Assembly (NCBI GenBank): GCA_013695395.1
Contig: JACDAP010000154.1
Span: forward strand, 1-8,192
From: Solirubrobacterales bacterium
GTDB taxonomy: Bacteria; Actinomycetota; Thermoleophilia; Solirubrobacterales; Solirubrobacteraceae
DNA: 8,192 nt
Direction: 5' to 3'
Each line of letters opens with the position of its first letter. Positions within the stretch are counted from its first letter, which is position 1. The notes below the pieces were generated by a model. The model saw only the letters and a program-made list of their open reading frames with translations, searched no databases and was not told the DNA's origin. The position numbers were made by a program, and so were the translations under genes. This document shows positions 5,839 through 8,192 of this stretch, one piece after another.

Positions 5839-6879
5839 ATGGATCCCCACGCCCATCCCGGACCGGTCGCCGCCTCGCTCGCGGCCCGACGGATGGCGTG
5901 GGAGACCGAGCACCTCTCACCACTGGCGGCCCAGTCGGACGGCGGCGAGCGGCCGGTCGCCGAGGAGGACTGCGGGCTGCGCTCGCCGCTCCAGCGCGAC
6001 CGCGACCGCATCGTCCACTCCAAGGCCTTCCGGCGCCTCAAGCACAAGACCCAGGTCTTCGTCGCGCCCGAGGGCGACCATTACCGCACGCGGCTGACCC
6101 ACACGCTCGAGGTCACGCAGATCGCGCGGACGGTCGCGCGGGCCCTGCGCCTCAACGAGGACCTCACCGAGGCGATCGGCCTCGGGCACGACCTGGGGCA
6201 CCCGCCGTTCGGCCACATCGGTGAGGAGGTCCTCGACATCTGTCTGCGCGAGCGGTTCGACCGGGGCTTTCGCCACTACGAGCACTCCCTGCGGGTCGTC
6301 GACCACCTGGAGCGGGACGGGACGGGACTCAACCTCACCACCGACGTCCGCGACGGCATCGTCTGCCACTCCGGCCGCGCACCGCAGCCCCGCACCCTCG
6401 AGGGGAGGATCGTCCGTCTGGTCGACCGGGTCGCCTACATCAACCACGACATCGACGATGCGCTCCGCGCGGGGGTGCTCGCGGAGGCCGACCTTCCGAC
6501 CGACGCGATCGCCGTCCTGGGAGAGACCGGGTCCGTGCGGATCGACCGCCTCGTGCACGACCTCGTCGAGCACGCCGCGGTGGCCGGCGACATCGTGCAA
6601 GGCCCCGAGGCGGGCGAGGCGATGCTCGCCCTGCGGACCTTCATGTTCGAAAATGTCTACCTCGGTCCGCGCGCGCAGCGGGAGCACGAGAAGGTCGAGC
6701 GGGTCGTCCGCACCCTGTTCGAGCACTACTGCGCACTGCCCGGCGGGCCACCTGACGGCGGCGGGGCCCCGGAGGCCGACCTCCCCACCCGGATCACCGA
6801 CTACCTGGCCGGCATGACCGACCGCTATTGCATCCGGACCTTCGAGGAGCTCGCGGTCCCGGAGTCGCTCGCGTACTGA
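5839..6879 (+). CDS. dgt: Deoxyguanosinetriphosphate triphosphohydrolase-like protein (HD superfamily)
   Basis: A 346-residue HD-domain dNTPase, close to the length of non-proteobacterial Dgt-like proteins. Family landmarks run in order: [22 protein letters not shown] (53-74), [15 protein letters not shown] (78-92), and [18 protein letters not shown] (116-133). The HD metal ligands are H88, H117-D118 and, downstream in [10 protein letters not shown]204. [10 protein letters not shown] and DGIVCHSGR are also typical. The enzyme cleaves dNTPs, classically dGTP, to the nucleoside and triphosphate, trimming the dNTP pool; substrate range of this subfamily is uncertain. The start is the weakest point. 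ATG 5839 has AGGG directly against it, ATG 5893 gives a protein 18 residues shorter ([10 protein letters not shown]), and GTG 5788 is also in frame. The stop shares its last base with the dnaG start, implying coupled translation and a replication-linked role. Confidence 0.92.
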   Translation: MDPHAHPGPVAASLAARRMAWETEHLSPLAAQSDGGERPVAEEDCGLRSPLQRDRDRIVHSKAFRRLKHKTQVFVAPEGDHYRTRLTHTLEVTQIARTVARALRLNEDLTEAIGLGHDLGHPPFGHIGEEVLDICLRERFDRGFRHYEHSLRVVDHLERDGTGLNLTTDVRDGIVCHSGRAPQPRTLEGRIVRLVDRVAYINHDIDDALRAGVLAEADLPTDAIAVLGETGSVRIDRLVHDLVEHAAVAGDIVQGPEAGEAMLALRTFMFENVYLGPRAQREHEKVERVVRTLFEHYCALPGGPPDGGGAPEADLPTRITDYLAGMTDRYCIRTFEELAVPESLAY

Positions 6880-8192
6880 TGCCGCGCTACCCCGACGAGG
6901 CGAAGGAGCAGATCCGCGACGCGGTCGACTTCGCCGATCTCGTGGGCAGCCGGGTGGAGCTGCGCCGCATGGGCGCCGGGCGGCTCGAGGGGCTCTGCCC
7001 GTTCCACGACGAGCGCAGCCCGAGCTTCGGCATCAGCCCGGGGGAGAAGCTCTACCACTGCTTCGGCTGCGGGGCGGGCGGCGACGTCTTCAAGTACGTC
7101 ATGGAGCTCGAAGGGCTGGACTTCGTCGGGGCGATGGAGTACCTCGCGGATCGCTACGGGGTCACGCTCGAGCCGGTCGAAGAGGATCCGCAGGCGGCCG
7201 AGCGGCGGCACCGGGCCGACCGGCTCCACGAGCTCCTCGACCGCACCGCCGCGTTCTACGAGAAGTACCTGTGGCAGTCGGCCGAGGCGGCCCCGGCGCG
7301 GGAGTACCTGGCCTCCCGGGGCCTCGCCGAGGAGACCCTGCGGACCTTCCGCGTCGGCTACTCGCCCTCCCGCTTCGACGTCGTCCTGAAGGCATCCCGG
7401 CAGGCCGGGTTCTCCAACCGCGAGTGCGACGCCGCCGGGCTCACCCAGCGCTCGCAGTCCGGGCCGCTGATCGACCGGTTCCGCCGGCGGATCATGTTCC
7501 CGCTCGCCGACCGGCGGGGGCGGGTCAACGGTTTCGGGGCGCGGGCCCTGGGGGCCGACCAGAAGCCGAAGTACCTGAACTCGAGCGAAAACGAGCTCTT
7601 CTCCAAGGGGCGCAACGTCTACGGGGCGCATCTGGCCCGGGCCGCCTCGACCAAGGCCGGGGCCGTGATCCTGTGTGAGGGCTACACCGACGTGATCGCC
7701 CTGCACCAGGCGGGTCTGCCGAACGTGGTCTGCTCGATGGGTACCGCCCTGACCGAGGCCCAGGTCTCCGAGCTCGCCCGCCTCGCGCCCCGCGTGCACA
7801 TGGCGCTCGACGCCGACGCCGCCGGGCAGGAGGCGATGCTCCGCGCCGCGAAGGTCGCCGCCGGACGCAAGCTGGAGCTCCGCGTGGTGCCGCTGCCCGA
7901 CGGTCAGGACCCGGCTGACGTCGTCGCCGACGGGGGAGCGGAGGCGATCACCGGGCTCGTCGAGTCGAGCGTCCCGTTCGTGAGCTTCCGGGTCCGACGG
8001 GAGCTCACGCGCGAGGACGTGCACGGAGCCGAGGGGAAGGACCGGGTGATCGACGCGCTGCGGCCCGTCTTCGCCGAGCTGCCGCCGAGCGCGCTGCGCG
8101 AGGAGCTGATCAGGACGGTCGCTGACGCCACGCAGCTTGCGCCCTCGCTCGTGGCCGGCTGGCTGGCGGGGCCGGCGCGTTCGGCCCCGGGA
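6879..8192 (+). CDS. dnaG: DNA primase DnaG (N-terminal 438 residues; 3' end outside window)
   Basis: The frame opens at ATG 6879 and is free of stops to the window edge; 438 residues are visible of a protein usually near 600. The CHC2 zinc-binding domain is at 1-about 100: C40-P-F-H43, then YHCFGCG with C61 and C64, followed by GGDVFKYVMELEGLDF. The catalytic core (about 120-370) has REYLASRGL, RFRRRIMFPL and the region up to KPKYLNSSENELFSKG. The TOPRIM part has EGYTDV with E267, SMGTALTEAQ and a metal-binding D311-A-D313 (LDADAAGQEA). The C-terminal helicase-binding domain is missing from the window. DnaG synthesises RNA primers at the replication fork. The start overlaps the dgt stop by one base (TGATG), and the nearest purine-rich site (GGAG at 6861-6864) is 14 bases away, so reinitiation after dgt is the likely route. 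Confidence 0.96.
   Translation, partial: MPRYPDEAKEQIRDAVDFADLVGSRVELRRMGAGRLEGLCPFHDERSPSFGISPGEKLYHCFGCGAGGDVFKYVMELEGLDFVGAMEYLADRYGVTLEPVEEDPQAAERRHRADRLHELLDRTAAFYEKYLWQSAEAAPAREYLASRGLAEETLRTFRVGYSPSRFDVVLKASRQAGFSNRECDAAGLTQRSQSGPLIDRFRRRIMFPLADRRGRVNGFGARALGADQKPKYLNSSENELFSKGRNVYGAHLARAASTKAGAVILCEGYTDVIALHQAGLPNVVCSMGTALTEAQVSELARLAPRVHMALDADAAGQEAMLRAAKVAAGRKLELRVVPLPDGQDPADVVADGGAEAITGLVESSVPFVSFRVRRELTREDVHGAEGKDRVIDALRPVFAELPPSALREELIRTVADATQLAPSLVAGWLAGPARSAPG

Noticed and set aside
5130..6224. 364-codon plus-strand frame spanning the intergenic region into dgt
   Set aside because: It crosses the reductase, the promoter region and dgt with Ser/Arg/Ala-rich low-complexity sequence, so it is a shadow frame.
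6825..8024. 399-codon minus-strand frame opposite dnaG
   Set aside because: The plus-strand frame is unambiguous DnaG with CHC2 zinc and TOPRIM motifs; the opposite frame has no motif.
1..8192. Search for a defence system, CRISPR, prophage, transposon or biosynthetic island
   Set aside because: No repeats of array type, no transposase or integrase motifs, and no terminal inverted repeats were seen; every long gene is a recognisable core or common family.

Overview
The window is strongly GC-rich, gene-dense bacterial chromosome, with G or C at most third codon positions and very short intergenic gaps. It reads as an actinobacterium. The gene order recO - ppdK - (opposite-strand reductase) - dgt - dnaG, together with the long '[22 protein letters not shown]' style of the dGTPase, points to a deep-branching lineage such as Thermoleophilia (Solirubrobacterales) rather than Streptomyces or Mycobacterium. 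That placement is inference from recalled gene order and sequence style, not from a search.

Layout. Positions 1-1340 carry three genes on the minus strand. Read in their own direction they are a small CPFC glutaredoxin-like protein (1340-1086), a PspC-domain membrane protein with a LiaF-like C-terminal region (1013-54), and the first 19 codons of a further gene (57-1) that overlaps the pspC-like stop by four bases. A compact GC hairpin lies between the first two. After a 39-bp divergent gap, the plus strand carries recO (1380-2105) and, 11 bp later, pyruvate phosphate dikinase (2117-4759). A zinc-free MDR-family oxidoreductase (5674-4760, minus) meets ppdK tail to tail with no bases between the two stop codons. 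A 164-bp divergent region containing an inverted repeat follows. Then come a dGTP triphosphohydrolase-like HD protein (5839-6879) and dnaG primase (6879 to beyond the window end), joined by a one-base stop/start overlap.

How the genes relate. recO, dgt and dnaG are replication, repair and nucleotide-pool genes. ppdK is central carbon metabolism and is probably co-transcribed with recO. dgt and dnaG are probably translationally coupled, linking dNTP-pool control with primer synthesis; rpoD often follows dnaG but lies outside the window. The PspC-like protein and its downstream partner look like an envelope-stress or membrane-sensing pair.

I found no mobile element, CRISPR array, phage gene, RNA gene or toxin-antitoxin module, and no gene-free stretch above 300 bp. 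This looks like a conserved housekeeping region, and I do not see a convincing new system. The points most worth a second look are the PPDK active-site loop, where alanine replaces the residue normally phosphorylated by the PPDK regulatory protein, the inverted repeat between the reductase and dgt, and the unidentified coupled partner of the PspC-like gene.
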